Source: Acrocarpospora corrugata (GTDB lineage: Bacteria > Actinomycetota > Actinomycetes > Streptosporangiales > Streptosporangiaceae). Taken from it: a stretch of 64,000 nt of DNA. Below, piece by piece: positions 1-8,525 of the stretch; within the stretch, counting starts at the first letter, position 1; every line of letters starts with the position of its first letter. A program made the translations under genes and the position numbers. The notes under the pieces are model-generated. The model was not told the DNA's origin and did not search any database. It was given only the letters and a program-made list of their open reading frames with translations. The stretch lies in assembly GCF_009687845.1 (NCBI RefSeq), contig NZ_BLAD01000044.1, forward strand, positions 119,806 to 183,805. Direction: 5' to 3'.

Positions 1-998
1 AACGTCGCACCCGTCGAGGTGATGTTGGACGCGGTCGGGGTGCCCGGCGTCGTCGGCGGCGTCGTGTCGCCGGGCGTCGTGGTGTTGAGGCCGAAGAACT
101 GGATGGCCAGCGCCGCCTGGCCGCTCAGCGGCAGGCTGTGGCCGGTGTTCGCGATGCTGTACGCCTCGACCTTCAGCGTGCCCCCGCTGTCCCGGTACTG
201 GGTCCTGGTCCAGTTCGGCTGCGGCGTGGTCGTGGAGGACGGCGTCTGGCTGATGCCGTGCACGTTCGTCCACTGCTTGATCTGCTCGTTGAAGTTCGGG
301 TACGCCAGCGTGGTGTCGGTGGTGCCGTGCCAGATCTGCATCGGCGGGCGCGCCCCCGTGTAGCCGGGGAAGGCGTTGCGCACCAGGTCACCCCACTGCT
401 GCGGGGTCATGATCCGGTTGCCGCCGGAGCACTGGCTGTTCCACATCGAGCCGTCGGTGGTGGCGAAGCAGGCGAACGGCACGCCCATGAACGCCGCGCC
501 CGCCTTGAACACGTCCGGGTACGCGCCGATCAGCACGTTGGTCATCATGCCGCCCGAGGAGGCCCCGGTGACGTAGACGCGGTTGGCGTCGCCGTTGCGG
601 TTCTGCACCGCCCAGCGGACCATCGACACGATGCCCACCGGGTCGCTGCCGCCGTTGTGGGTCAGGGCCTGCTGGGAGGACACGTCGAAGCAGCTGCCGC
701 TGCGGGTCGCCGTGGGGTAGATCACGATGAAGCCGTACTGGTCGGCCAGGGACGCGAACTGGCTGCCCGAGAAGAAGGCGGGGCCGGTTCCGGTGCAGTA
801 GTGCACGGCCACCAGGATGGGCGGATTCGGCTGGACGTTGTCAGGCACGTAGATGTGCATCCGCAGGTTGGTCGGGTTGGTCCCGAAGCCGGTCACCTCG
901 ACCAACGACGCCGCGGCGGCCGGGCGGGCGAGCACCAGGCTCGTCAGCACCAGCATCGCTGCGACGGCCAGCCGGAATGGGCTTTTCAGCTTCCCCAT
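1..998 (-). CDS. Secreted PHB-depolymerase-type (CE1-like) esterase, 3' end outside window
   Basis: The frame reads from ATG at 998 and stays open to the left edge, so only about 332 residues are visible. A signal peptide covers roughly residues 1-30, ending in an Ala run. The catalytic fold follows, with nucleophile motif GASSGG (Ser147) after VYVT, then a WHGTTDTT segment and NTGHSLP for the Asp and His regions. This is the layout of the PHB depolymerase/LpqC family, which includes acetyl-xylan and feruloyl esterases. The last visible residues, TTPPTTPGTPTASNI, match the Fn3 linker of the SGNH protein at 8526-10142, so an Fn3 and perhaps a CBM2 domain probably follow outside the window. AGGAG lies about 8 bases before the start. 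The substrate is not determined. Confidence 0.88.
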   Translation of the reverse strand, partial: MGKLKSPFRLAVAAMLVLTSLVLARPAAAASLVEVTGFGTNPTNLRMHIYVPDNVQPNPPILVAVHYCTGTGPAFFSGSQFASLADQYGFIVIYPTATRSGSCFDVSSQQALTHNGGSDPVGIVSMVRWAVQNRNGDANRVYVTGASSGGMMTNVLIGAYPDVFKAGAAFMGVPFACFATTDGSMWNSQCSGGNRIMTPQQWGDLVRNAFPGYTGARPPMQIWHGTTDTTLAYPNFNEQIKQWTNVHGISQTPSSTTTPQPNWTRTQYRDSGGTLKVEAYSIANTGHSLPLSGQAALAIQFFGLNTTTPGDTTPPTTPGTPTASNITSTGAT

Positions 999-1013
999 TC
1001 GCCGTTCTCCTTA

Positions 1014-1023
1014 GAAACGTTTC
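1014..1023. promoter_or_regulatory. LacI-type operator candidate before the esterase
   Basis: GAAACGTTTC is a perfect 10-base palindrome just upstream of the esterase ribosome-binding site. LacI-family regulators typically bind CG-centred palindromes of this kind, and a LacI gene lies immediately upstream on the same strand (1163-2200). Which regulator uses the site is inference. Confidence 0.5.
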
Positions 1024-1162
1024 GCAAGCACGAGCGATCGTATTCGCCGCGAACGTAGGCAGGGCTCGGGTTCGGGTCAAGCACGAGGCCTGGCCGCCTG
1101 ACGGGGCCGCCGGTCTGAGCAGGGGCTCAGCGAGGTTTCAGCGATGTTTCAAGGTGCAACTT

Positions 1163-2200
1163 TCATCGGGGCGGCGCGGTGCTGGCCCGGACGATGAGAG
1201 TGGTCGCCAGCTCGACCCGGCTCTGCGCGGGCTGTTCCCCCGCGGCCAGCGCGATCGCGATCTCGGCGGCGGTGGCGCCCATGTCGGCCAGCGGCTGGCG
1301 GACCGTGGTCAGCGGCGGGCCGCACCAGCGGGTGAACTCCAGGTCGTCGAAGCCGACCACGCTCAGGTCCCGAGGCACGTTCAGCCCGGCCTCCCTGGCG
1401 GCCTCGTAGACGCCGAGGGCCTGCAGGTCGTTGCCGGCGAAGACGGCGGTGGGCCGATCCGGCAGGGCGAGCAGCTCGCGGCCGAGGGCCAGGCCGTCCT
1501 CGAAGGCGAACGCGCCGTCCCGGATCAGGCTCGGGTCCACCGGCGCCCCGGCCGAGTCCATGGCGGCCCGGAAGCCGTCCAGCCGGGCCCGCGCGCACAG
1601 GAAGGCGGGCGGGCCGCCGATCTTGGCGATCCGGCGGTGGCCCAGGTCGAGCAGGTGCCGGGTGGCGGCCACGCCGCCGCTCCAGTTGGTCGCGCCCACC
1701 GAGGGGATGGCGTGGCCGGGCTCGCCGGTCGGATCCAGGGCGACCAGCGGAATGGAGCTGCTGTCCAGCAGGCCCTGCTGCTGCGGGGAGAAGCCGGCGT
1801 AGACCGCGATGACGGCGGCCGGGCGGCGGGCCAGCACCTGCTCCAGCCAGCCACGCCCGGGGGCCAGCCGACCGCGCATCTCGGTGAAGCCGACGGCCAG
1901 CTCGTGCTCGCGGGCGACCGACTCGACGCCGCGCATGATCTCGATGGCCAGATGGCTCTCCAGCGCCGTGAACACCACTTCGAGGATGGCGGCGGGGCCG
2001 ACCGCCTCCGGGCGGCGGTAGTCGTGCTCACGCAGCAGCGCCTCGACCCGCCTGCGGGTGTCCAGGGCCACTCCGGCCCTGCCGTTGATCACTTTGGAGA
2101 CCGTGGGCGCGGAGACTCCCGCCAGCCTGGCGATGGAGGCGACCGTCATCTCGCCCCGCCGGCGCCCGCGCCGCCGCGCCTCCGGATCCGCCGTCGTCAC
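1163..2200 (-). CDS. LacI-family transcriptional regulator
   Basis: 345 residues from GTG at 2200. An Arg-rich stretch precedes the LacI helix-turn-helix (MTVASIARLAGVSAPTVSKV, near residues 18-37), followed by a hinge and a periplasmic-binding-protein-like sensor domain. Length is normal for the family. An internal ATG (the M of that motif) is an alternative start. The gene is divergent from the ROK operon and co-directional with the esterase, from which it is separated by about 164 bases. It probably responds to a sugar and controls one or both neighbours; the ligand is unknown. Confidence 0.93.
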   Translation of the reverse strand: MTTADPEARRRGRRRGEMTVASIARLAGVSAPTVSKVINGRAGVALDTRRRVEALLREHDYRRPEAVGPAAILEVVFTALESHLAIEIMRGVESVAREHELAVGFTEMRGRLAPGRGWLEQVLARRPAAVIAVYAGFSPQQQGLLDSSSIPLVALDPTGEPGHAIPSVGATNWSGGVAATRHLLDLGHRRIAKIGGPPAFLCARARLDGFRAAMDSAGAPVDPSLIRDGAFAFEDGLALGRELLALPDRPTAVFAGNDLQALGVYEAAREAGLNVPRDLSVVGFDDLEFTRWCGPPLTTVRQPLADMGATAAEIAIALAAGEQPAQSRVELATTLIVRASTAPPR

Positions 2201-2277
2201 GCGCGCAGTTTACCTCGGTCACAACTGGATTGCGGCACTTGACTGGTTCGGAAAGTTTCTTTACTTTCTTTGAGTGG

Positions 2278-2294
2278 TTAGGAAACTTTCCTAA
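2278..2294. promoter_or_regulatory. Perfect 17-base palindrome before the ROK operon
   Basis: TTAGGAAACTTTCCTAA has two 8-base arms around one central base and ends 23 bases before the ROK start. A related half-palindrome, GAAAGTTTC, lies at 2251-2259, so the LacI/ROK intergenic region has two similar sites about 30 bases apart. AT-rich palindromes like this are expected for autoregulating ROK repressors; assignment to this ROK protein is inference. Confidence 0.65.
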
Positions 2295-2317
2295 TCGGCG
2301 CTTGGAGGACAGCACCC

Positions 2318-3538
2318 GTGACCCAGCTCGTGCCCGGCACCCCGAGCCTGCTGCGGGCGATCAACGACAAGGCCGCGCTGCAAGTGCTGCTCGACCGCGG
2401 GCCGCTGACCCGGCCCGAGCTCGGCGCCCTGACCGGACTGTCCAAACCGACCGCCTCCCAGCTGCTGTCCCGGCTCCAGGAAGCCGGCCTGGTGGTGCTG
2501 GACGGCATCCGCGAAGGCCTGCCGGGCCGCACAGCCGAGTTGTACCGCATCAACGCCGGCGCCGCGCACGTGGCCGCGCTGGACGTGACCCCGGCCAGAA
2601 TCGACGTCGCCGTCGCCGACCTTACCGGCACCGTGATCGCGGAGCACCGGCTGCGCACGCCGGGGCGCGCGGCCGGGGACCCCAAAGGGGTCGTGGCGAA
2701 GGTCCGGGCCGCGCTGGCGGGGGCCGGCCCGGACCTGCCGCCGCCGCACCGGGTGGTGATCGGCATCCAGGGCGCGCTCGACCCGGGCACCGGGCGGCTC
2801 GGCTACGCGGCGCACATCCCCGGCTGGCACATCCCCGACCTGCTGGGCGCCCTCAGGGACGGGATCGGCGTGCCGGTGGACGTGGAGAACGACGTCAACC
2901 TGGTCGCGCTGGCCGAGCGGGCGCACGGCACCGCGCGCGGCCACCGCGACTTCGTGCTGCTGTGGGCGGACGCGGGCATCGGCTCCGCGCTGGTGCTGGG
3001 CGGGCGGCTGCACCGGGGCGCGACCGGCGGCGCGGGCGAGGTCGGCTACATGCCCGCGGTGGGCGCGCCGACCGTCCGCGAGGTCGGCGAGGACGCCGAC
3101 CACGGCTTCCAGGCCCTGTCCGGCGGCCCGGCCGTGCTGCGGGTGCTGCACGGCCACGGCCTGCGCGGCACCACCCCGGCCGCGGCCGTACGGCAGGCCG
3201 TCCGCACCGCCGCCGGCGCGACCAGACTCGCCCCGGCCGCGGACGCGGCGCTACGCGAGGTGGCGGCGCGGCTGGCCATGGGCCTGGCGGCGGTGACCGC
3301 GGTGGTCGACCCCGAGCTGGTCGTGCTCTCCGGCGGCATGCTGATGGCCGGCGGCGAGACGCTGCGCGCCCTGATCGAGCGGGAGCTGCACGCGCTGTGC
3401 CTGCCCCGCCCGCCGCTGCGGCTGTCCACCGTGGTCGGCAACCCAGTGCTCGCCGGCGGCCTGCATCTGGCCCTGGAGGCCGTCCGCGACGAGGTTTTCA
3501 GTTCCACGAAGGTTCAGCTGACAGGAGCACATGGGTGA
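2318..3538 (+). CDS. ROK-family transcriptional regulator
   Basis: 406 residues from GTG at 2318, with GGAGGA nine bases upstream. Residues about 15-75 form a winged helix-turn-helix (LTRPELGALTGLSKPTASQL). The rest is a ROK sugar-kinase-like domain with an N-terminal LDVTPARIDVAVADL segment and a DVENDVNLVALAE segment around the catalytic Asp. The usual Cys-rich zinc motif of ROK proteins is absent; the matching region reads AVGAPTVREVGEDADHGF. The stop overlaps the GH4 start by four bases (GTGA), so the two genes are translationally coupled. It is the likely local regulator of the operon. Confidence 0.93.
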   Translation: MTQLVPGTPSLLRAINDKAALQVLLDRGPLTRPELGALTGLSKPTASQLLSRLQEAGLVVLDGIREGLPGRTAELYRINAGAAHVAALDVTPARIDVAVADLTGTVIAEHRLRTPGRAAGDPKGVVAKVRAALAGAGPDLPPPHRVVIGIQGALDPGTGRLGYAAHIPGWHIPDLLGALRDGIGVPVDVENDVNLVALAERAHGTARGHRDFVLLWADAGIGSALVLGGRLHRGATGGAGEVGYMPAVGAPTVREVGEDADHGFQALSGGPAVLRVLHGHGLRGTTPAAAVRQAVRTAAGATRLAPAADAALREVAARLAMGLAAVTAVVDPELVVLSGGMLMAGGETLRALIERELHALCLPRPPLRLSTVVGNPVLAGGLHLALEAVRDEVFSSTKVQLTGAHG

Positions 3539-4794
3539 AGATCGCCGTGGTCGGGGGCGGCTCGACGTACACGCCCGAGCTGATCGACGGGTTCGCGCGG
3601 CTGCGCGACGAACTGCCGGTCACCGAGGTCGCGCTGGTCGACCCGGACGAGGGCAGGCTGGCGCTGATCGCCGGGATGTCCCGGCGGATGCTGGCCAGGG
3701 CCGGGCAGCCGGCCCGGGTGACCACCTGGACGGACGTGGCCGCGGGCGTGGCCGGCGCAGGGGCGGTGCTGCTGCAGCTGCGGATCGGCGGGCAGGCGGC
3801 CAGGAACGTGGACGAGACGCTGCCGCTGGAGTGCGGCTGCGTCGGGCAGGAGACGACCGGCGCGGGCGGGCTGGCCAAGGCGCTGCGGACGGTCCCGGTG
3901 GTGCTGGACATCGCCGCCAAGGTGCGGGAGCACGCGCCGGACGCGTGGATCGTCGACTTCACCAACCCGGTGGGGATCGTCACCAAGGCGCTGCTGGCGG
4001 AGGGCCATCGGGCCATCGGCCTGTGCAACGTGGCGATCGGGTTCCAGCGCAGGTTCGCGCAGCGGCTCGGGGTGGACCCGGGCCGGATCTCGCTCGGGCA
4101 CGTCGGGCTGAACCACCTGACCTGGGAGCGTGCGGTCCTGCTGGACGGCGTGGACGTGCTGCCCCGGCTGATCGAGGAGCACGGCGACGGGATCGCGGCC
4201 GAGATCGGGCTGCCCGCCTGGGTGCTCCGCCATCTCGGCGTGGTGCCCTCCTACTATCTGCGCTTCTTCTACGAGCACGACGCCGTGGTGGCCGAGCAGC
4301 GGGCGAAGCCGTCCCGGGCGGCCGAGGTGAAGGCCATGGAGGACGCGCTGCTGGAGATCTACGCCGATCCGGCCGAGGACACCAAGCCGGAGCTGCTCGG
4401 CAAGCGCGGCGGCGCGTACTACTCGGAGGCGGCGGTGGCGCTGATCGCCTCCCTGGCAGGCGACCGGGGGGACGTCCAGGTGGTCAACACCCTGAACAAC
4501 GGGACGCTGCCGTTCCTGGACGACGACGCCGTGATCGAGGTCCCGGCGACCGTCGGCGCGGGCGGCGCCACCCCGCTGCCCGTTCCCGCCGTCGAGCCGC
4601 TGTTCCGCGGGCTGATCGGGAACGTCTCGGCGTACGAGACGCTGGCCCTGGCGGCGGCCCGGCACGGCGGCGCGGACCGGGTCAGGGACGCGCTGCTGGC
4701 GCACCCGCTGATCGGGCAGGCCACCCTCGCGGCCGGGCTGGCGGACCGGCTGATCGCGGCCAACCGGGACTACCTGCCGTGGGCGGCCCGGTGA
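3535..4794 (+). CDS. GH4-family 6-phospho-beta-glucosidase-like enzyme
   Basis: 419 residues from GTG at 3535. The N-terminus carries the NAD-binding signature VVGGGSTYTPELIDGF. Further on are VDFTNPVGI, GLCNVAIG with the metal-ligand Cys, and LGHVGLNHLTWE, all typical of GH4. These enzymes use NAD and a divalent metal to cleave phosphorylated disaccharides by an oxidation-elimination mechanism. It overlaps the ROK gene upstream and the kinase gene downstream by four bases each. No PTS or ABC transporter is next to it, so the neighbouring kinase may supply the phospho-substrate. The exact sugar is not determined. Confidence 0.93.
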   Translation: MKIAVVGGGSTYTPELIDGFARLRDELPVTEVALVDPDEGRLALIAGMSRRMLARAGQPARVTTWTDVAAGVAGAGAVLLQLRIGGQAARNVDETLPLECGCVGQETTGAGGLAKALRTVPVVLDIAAKVREHAPDAWIVDFTNPVGIVTKALLAEGHRAIGLCNVAIGFQRRFAQRLGVDPGRISLGHVGLNHLTWERAVLLDGVDVLPRLIEEHGDGIAAEIGLPAWVLRHLGVVPSYYLRFFYEHDAVVAEQRAKPSRAAEVKAMEDALLEIYADPAEDTKPELLGKRGGAYYSEAAVALIASLAGDRGDVQVVNTLNNGTLPFLDDDAVIEVPATVGAGGATPLPVPAVEPLFRGLIGNVSAYETLALAAARHGGADRVRDALLAHPLIGQATLAAGLADRLIAANRDYLPWAAR

Positions 4795-5789
4795 GGACCG
4801 TGCTCGCGGTCGACGGCGGCAACAGCAAGACCGACGTGGCCCTGATCGCCGAGGACGGCGAGGTGCTGGCCGTCGGCAGGGGGGCGGGGTTCGAGCCGCA
4901 GAGCGCCGGGGTGCCGGCCGCCATCGACGTGATCGGCGAGACGGCCGGCCGGATGTTGCCCGGGGTGCCGCCGCCGTACGCGGACCACATCGCCGCCTAC
5001 GTGGCCGGGGCCGACCTGCCGATCGAGGAGGAGCGGCTGCGCGCCGAACTCCTCAGGCGCGGCTACAGCCGCAGCGTCGTGGTGGGCAACGACACCTTCG
5101 CCCTGCTGCGGTCGGGTTCGTCGGCGCGGTGGGGGGCCGCCGTGGTCTGCGGCGCGGGGATCAACGCCGTCGCCGTCGCCCCCGACGGCCGCGTCGCCCG
5201 CTTCCCGGCCCTCGGCCGCCTCAGCGGCGACTGGGGCGGCGGGTACGGCCTGGCCGAGGAGGCCCTCTGGCACGCCGCGCGCGCCGAGGACGGCCGCGGC
5301 CCCGCCACCGGCCTGACCGGCGCGGTCGCCGCCGCCTTCGGCACCCGCACCGTCGAGGAGGCCGTGATCGCCTTCCACTTCGGCGACCTGCCCATGGACC
5401 GCCTGCACGAACTGGTCGCCCCGCTGCTCGCCCTGGCCCCCGCCGACCCGATCGCGCGCGGGATCGTCGACCGGATGGCCGAGGAGGTCGCCCTGCTCGG
5501 CACGGTCGCGATGCGCAGGGCCGGGCTGCTGGAATCGCGCTGCGAGGTCGTCCTGGGCGGCGGCGTGCTCACCGCCCGCGACCCGCTGCTCACCGCGCTG
5601 ATCGAGGAGCGGTACGCGGCGGCGGCCCCGCACGCCACGCTCATCGTCACCGAGGTCCCGCCGATCGTCGGCGCGGCCCTGTACGGCCTCGACCACTTCG
5701 GCGCGCCGCCCGCCGCGTACGACCGGGTCCGCGCCCGGTTCGTGGGTCAGCGCGTCGAAGGTCAGGGCGCGATAGCGGGCGGCCGGTAG
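4791..5789 (+). CDS. BadF/BadG/BcrA-type sugar kinase (N-acetylglucosamine-kinase-like)
   Basis: 332 residues from GTG at 4791, overlapping the GH4 stop by GTGA. The ATPase signature LAVDGGNSKTDVALI opens the protein and SGDWGGGYGLAEEAL lies mid-protein, with GGGVLTARDPLL near the C-terminus. This is the acetate/sugar kinase fold of eukaryotic-type GlcNAc kinases. As third gene of the ROK-GH4 operon it probably phosphorylates an imported sugar or disaccharide. Its 3' end runs 28 bases into the convergent Lrp gene. Confidence 0.9.
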   Translation: MRTVLAVDGGNSKTDVALIAEDGEVLAVGRGAGFEPQSAGVPAAIDVIGETAGRMLPGVPPPYADHIAAYVAGADLPIEEERLRAELLRRGYSRSVVVGNDTFALLRSGSSARWGAAVVCGAGINAVAVAPDGRVARFPALGRLSGDWGGGYGLAEEALWHAARAEDGRGPATGLTGAVAAAFGTRTVEEAVIAFHFGDLPMDRLHELVAPLLALAPADPIARGIVDRMAEEVALLGTVAMRRAGLLESRCEVVLGGGVLTARDPLLTALIEERYAAAAPHATLIVTEVPPIVGAALYGLDHFGAPPAAYDRVRARFVGQRVEGQGAIAGGR

Positions 5790-6208
5790 TCGTACGGTGT
5801 GCTCAGCACCACCGTGGTCCGGGTCGAGACGTTGGCGGCGGCCCGGATCTGGTTGAGCAGGTCCTCCAGCCCGAGCGGCGAAGACACCCGGACCTTGAGG
5901 ATGTAACTCTCGTCGCCGGCCACGCTGTGGCAGGACTCGATGGCGGTCAGATGCCGCAGCCGGTCCGGCGCGTCGTCGGCGGCGGCCGGATCGATCGGCT
6001 TGATCGAGACGAACGCGGTCAGCGGCAGGCCGATCTCGTCGTAGTCGATCAGGGCCGCGTATCCCCGCAGCACGCCCCGTTTCTCCAGCCGGCGCACCCG
6101 CTGGTGCACCGCGGACACCGAGAGCCCGGTCTCCTTGGCGAGGTCGGTGAAGCTCATCCGCCCATCGGCGGCCAGCAGCGTCACGATGCGGCGATCGATC
6201 TCCTCCAC
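5762..6208 (-). CDS. Lrp/AsnC-family transcriptional regulator
   Basis: 148 residues from GTG at 6208 (VEEIDRRIVTLLAADGRMSF). The N-terminal HTH includes FTDLAKETGLSVSAVHQRVR, followed by the alpha/beta RAM ligand domain. The frame is open further upstream with an ATG at 6271 (169 residues), but that extension has low GC3 and no clear ribosome-binding site, so the shorter start is preferred. It converges on the sugar kinase and is divergent from the NmrA-like gene, which it may regulate. The effector is probably an amino acid, by family analogy. Confidence 0.88.
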   Translation of the reverse strand: MEEIDRRIVTLLAADGRMSFTDLAKETGLSVSAVHQRVRRLEKRGVLRGYAALIDYDEIGLPLTAFVSIKPIDPAAADDAPDRLRHLTAIESCHSVAGDESYILKVRVSSPLGLEDLLNQIRAAANVSTRTTVVLSTPYDYRPPAIAP

Positions 6209-6357
6209 CCGCAAACGGTACTGCCGCCGTGACCACTCCCGAGCCCGGATGTGGTCACGTCCTGATTCCATCACGTGGCCCATCCGCCCCACGCGATTGG
6301 GGACGGATCGTCCGGGCATGCTGGTCGATAGGCATCGCCGCAGGTCAGGAGGCTCTG

Positions 6358-7272
6358 ATGGCCGATGAACGGCCGATTCTGGTGACCGGCGCCGCCGGGG
6401 ACGTCGGCGCGGTCGGCCGTACCGTGGTGGAGCTGCTCCGCCGGGACGGGCTGCCGGTGCGCGCGCTCGTCCGGCGGGAGGACGAGCGGGCCGGGGCGCT
6501 GCGGGCGATGGGCGCGGAGGTCGTGGTCGGCGACCTCACCAGGGCGCCCGATCTGGTGCGGGCGGTGGACGGCTGCGGGCGGATGTACTTCGGGATGAGC
6601 GTCACCGCGGACTACCTGGAGGCGGCGCTCACCGTGGCCACGGTGGCGCTGCGCTACGGCGTGCTGGAGGTGTTCGTGAACATGTCGCAGATGACCGTCT
6701 CGCAGATGGATCTGTCCAGCACGCAGGAGTCGATCCACCAGCGCTACCACTGGCTGGCCGAGCAGGCGCTGAACTGGTCGGGCCTGCCGGTCGTGCACGT
6801 CCGGCCGACGGTGTTCATGGAGAATCCGCTCTTCGCCAGGCTCGCGGCCGCCTCGATCAAGGAGGACGGGACGATCCGGCTGCCGTTCGGCTCCGGCCGT
6901 ACCTCCCCGGTGGCGGCGCACGACGTGGCCGAGGTCATCGCCGCCGTCCTGCGCTCCCCCGGGCAGCACGTCGGCAGGGTCTACGAGCTGACCGGGCCCG
7001 TCTCGCGCGACATGCCGGCCGTGGCGGCCGAGTTCGCCGCGGCGCTCGGCCGGCCGGTGAGCTACGCCGACGTCCCGCTGGCCGAGTGGGCCCGCCGGGA
7101 GCTGAAGCCGCTGGGCCTGTCACCGCACCTTTTCGACCATGTGCTCACCATGGCCGAACTCCACGCCGCGAACCACTACGACCGGGTCACCGGTGACGTC
7201 GAACTCCTCACCGGGAAGCCCGCTTCGGACATCCGCGACTTCGTCGACGCGCATCCGGGGCTGTTCCGGTGA
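6358..7272 (+). CDS. NmrA-like NAD(P)-binding atypical SDR
   Basis: 304 residues from ATG at 6358, preceded by AGGAGG. The Rossmann motif TGAAGDVG lies near residues 11-18, followed by a DLTRAPDL segment and VVHVRPTVFMENPL, typical of NmrA/HSCARG-type proteins. This group lacks the classical catalytic Tyr and often acts as a redox sensor or NAD(P)H-dependent quinone reductase. It is divergent from the Lrp gene and converges on a secreted-protein gene one base away. The substrate is unknown. Confidence 0.88.
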   Translation: MADERPILVTGAAGDVGAVGRTVVELLRRDGLPVRALVRREDERAGALRAMGAEVVVGDLTRAPDLVRAVDGCGRMYFGMSVTADYLEAALTVATVALRYGVLEVFVNMSQMTVSQMDLSSTQESIHQRYHWLAEQALNWSGLPVVHVRPTVFMENPLFARLAAASIKEDGTIRLPFGSGRTSPVAAHDVAEVIAAVLRSPGQHVGRVYELTGPVSRDMPAVAAEFAAALGRPVSYADVPLAEWARRELKPLGLSPHLFDHVLTMAELHAANHYDRVTGDVELLTGKPASDIRDFVDAHPGLFR

Positions 7273-7273
7273 C

Positions 7274-7894
7274 TCAGTCGGCGATGAAGCTGATGCTGGC
7301 CACTTCGTAGCCCCTGGCCTTGGATCCGCGCACGTGCATGAAGACGGCGCCGCCCTCGTAGGAGTAGGCGCACGAGTAGCCCTTCGGCTCCTTGCTGCAG
7401 CCCTGGTAGAAGTGGGTGACCCCGTCCGGGTCGTACGCGACCTGGAAGCGCTTGTCGACGGCGACCTTGGTGGCCACCTCCAGCGCCCGCCGCCGGTCCC
7501 CCAGCACGTACGACTGGTGGAAGTACTTGGTCACCGTGGCCGGCGAGGCGTGCCGCGACCGGTAGACCCGCGTCACCTTGTTCCCCGTCACGACCATCCC
7601 GAGCCCGTTCAGGTCCCCCGGCACGTTCACGCTCGTGTGCACGAACCGGCAGTAGTTCCCCGAGCATCCGGCGAACTTGTCCGGCGCCTTGAACGAGTAG
7701 GCGAAGATGCTCTTCACCGCGCCCGGCGTGGCCACCTTGCCCGCGGCCACTTTGTCGTTCTTGAGCCAGGCTTTGAACAGCTGCTTCGCCACCGTGGCGG
7801 GGGCGGGCGCCTGCTGGGCGGACGCCGCGACCGGAACCATCAACACGGCGCCGACCGCGACCGCGGCACCACCGAGAACCATTCGACTGATCAT
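7274..7894 (-). CDS. Secreted protein of unknown function with duplicated Cys-pair domain
   Basis: 206 residues from ATG at 7894 (MISRMVLGG). A further in-frame start at 7924 adds low-GC codons and is unlikely. A signal peptide ends near VAASAQQ. The mature part is two related halves. The first begins ATVAKQLFKAWLKNDKVA and carries CSGNYC. The second begins ATVTKYFHQSYVLGDRRRA and carries CSKEPKGYSC followed by GGAVFMHV. Each half seems to have one disulfide. No enzymatic motif is visible. It resembles small secreted actinobacterial proteins of unknown role. Confidence 0.8.
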   Translation of the reverse strand: MISRMVLGGAAVAVGAVLMVPVAASAQQAPAPATVAKQLFKAWLKNDKVAAGKVATPGAVKSIFAYSFKAPDKFAGCSGNYCRFVHTSVNVPGDLNGLGMVVTGNKVTRVYRSRHASPATVTKYFHQSYVLGDRRRALEVATKVAVDKRFQVAYDPDGVTHFYQGCSKEPKGYSCAYSYEGGAVFMHVRGSKARGYEVASISFIAD

Positions 7895-7954
7895 GCACCG
7901 AAATTTAGCGGCATTCCCTTGCACGGAAGTTGACCCCGGCTTTCACCAGGCCGA

Positions 7955-8347
7955 CTACTGCTTGGGGGCCAGGCAGAGCACGTAGCCGGTGCTGTCCTCC
8001 TTGCCTTCCCAGAAGGACTGGTCGGCGCTGGGGAAGGCCGAACACATCGCTCCCTCCTGGTCGGCTTCCCATTCCTTCTGGGTCTTGTCCTCGACCCGGC
8101 CCGCGACCGTGAGCGTGGCGGTGGGGTCGGTGCAGGCGACGACCTTGAGGTCGTCGGCCGAGGCGCCGGCGAGGCAGTCGCCGGCTTTGGCGATCTCGGG
8201 AGCTCCGGTCATCTGGTTGTACACGTAGCCGCCACCCGCGAGAAGGATGGCGCCGACGACGCCGGCCGCGACGCGCTTGACGATGAGCTTGCCCGCGCCT
8301 TTGCGCTTCTCACGGAACGTGACGGGCTGCTGGGGGGTTTCCGTCAT
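7955..8347 (-). CDS. Single-pass membrane-anchored protein of unknown function
   Basis: 130 residues from ATG at 8347; AGGA lies eight bases upstream, which rejects the in-frame ATG at 8374. A basic cytoplasmic N-terminus (REKRKGAGK) precedes one membrane helix (AAGVVGAILLAGGGYVYN). The extracellular domain carries four Cys (GDCLAG, VACTDP, AMCSAF, VLCLAP). This layout matches short LppU/SCO3897-like actinobacterial proteins, whose function is unknown. No operon partner is obvious. Confidence 0.8.
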   Translation of the reverse strand: MTETPQQPVTFREKRKGAGKLIVKRVAAGVVGAILLAGGGYVYNQMTGAPEIAKAGDCLAGASADDLKVVACTDPTATLTVAGRVEDKTQKEWEADQEGAMCSAFPSADQSFWEGKEDSTGYVLCLAPKQ

Positions 8348-8449
8348 TTCTCTTTTCCTGCTTTGAGACGACATGACGAGACAGCAACTTAACAGGGCTT
8401 CAACGATGCCGAGCGTGCCGAGTCATGCTGGGGCAGGGTGGGCGCGGGG

Positions 8450-8493
8450 CCGCCGGCCGGGCTCCCGGTGCCACCTGGGAGCCCGGCCGGCGG
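8450..8493 (-). terminator. Strong hairpin after the SGNH esterase gene
   Basis: A perfect 17-base GC-rich inverted repeat (8450-8466 with 8477-8493) around a 10-base loop lies 33 bases past the stop of the minus-strand SGNH gene. It has no clear T run, as is common in actinobacterial terminators. Confidence 0.75.
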
Positions 8494-8525
8494 AGTCTTG
8501 CGGGTGCTGTTCTACCGGTGCGGTT

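Noticed and set aside
138-1058. Long plus-strand frames over the first kilobase
   Set aside because: They are antisense shadows of the minus-strand esterase, which has signal peptide, catalytic motif and ribosome-binding site.
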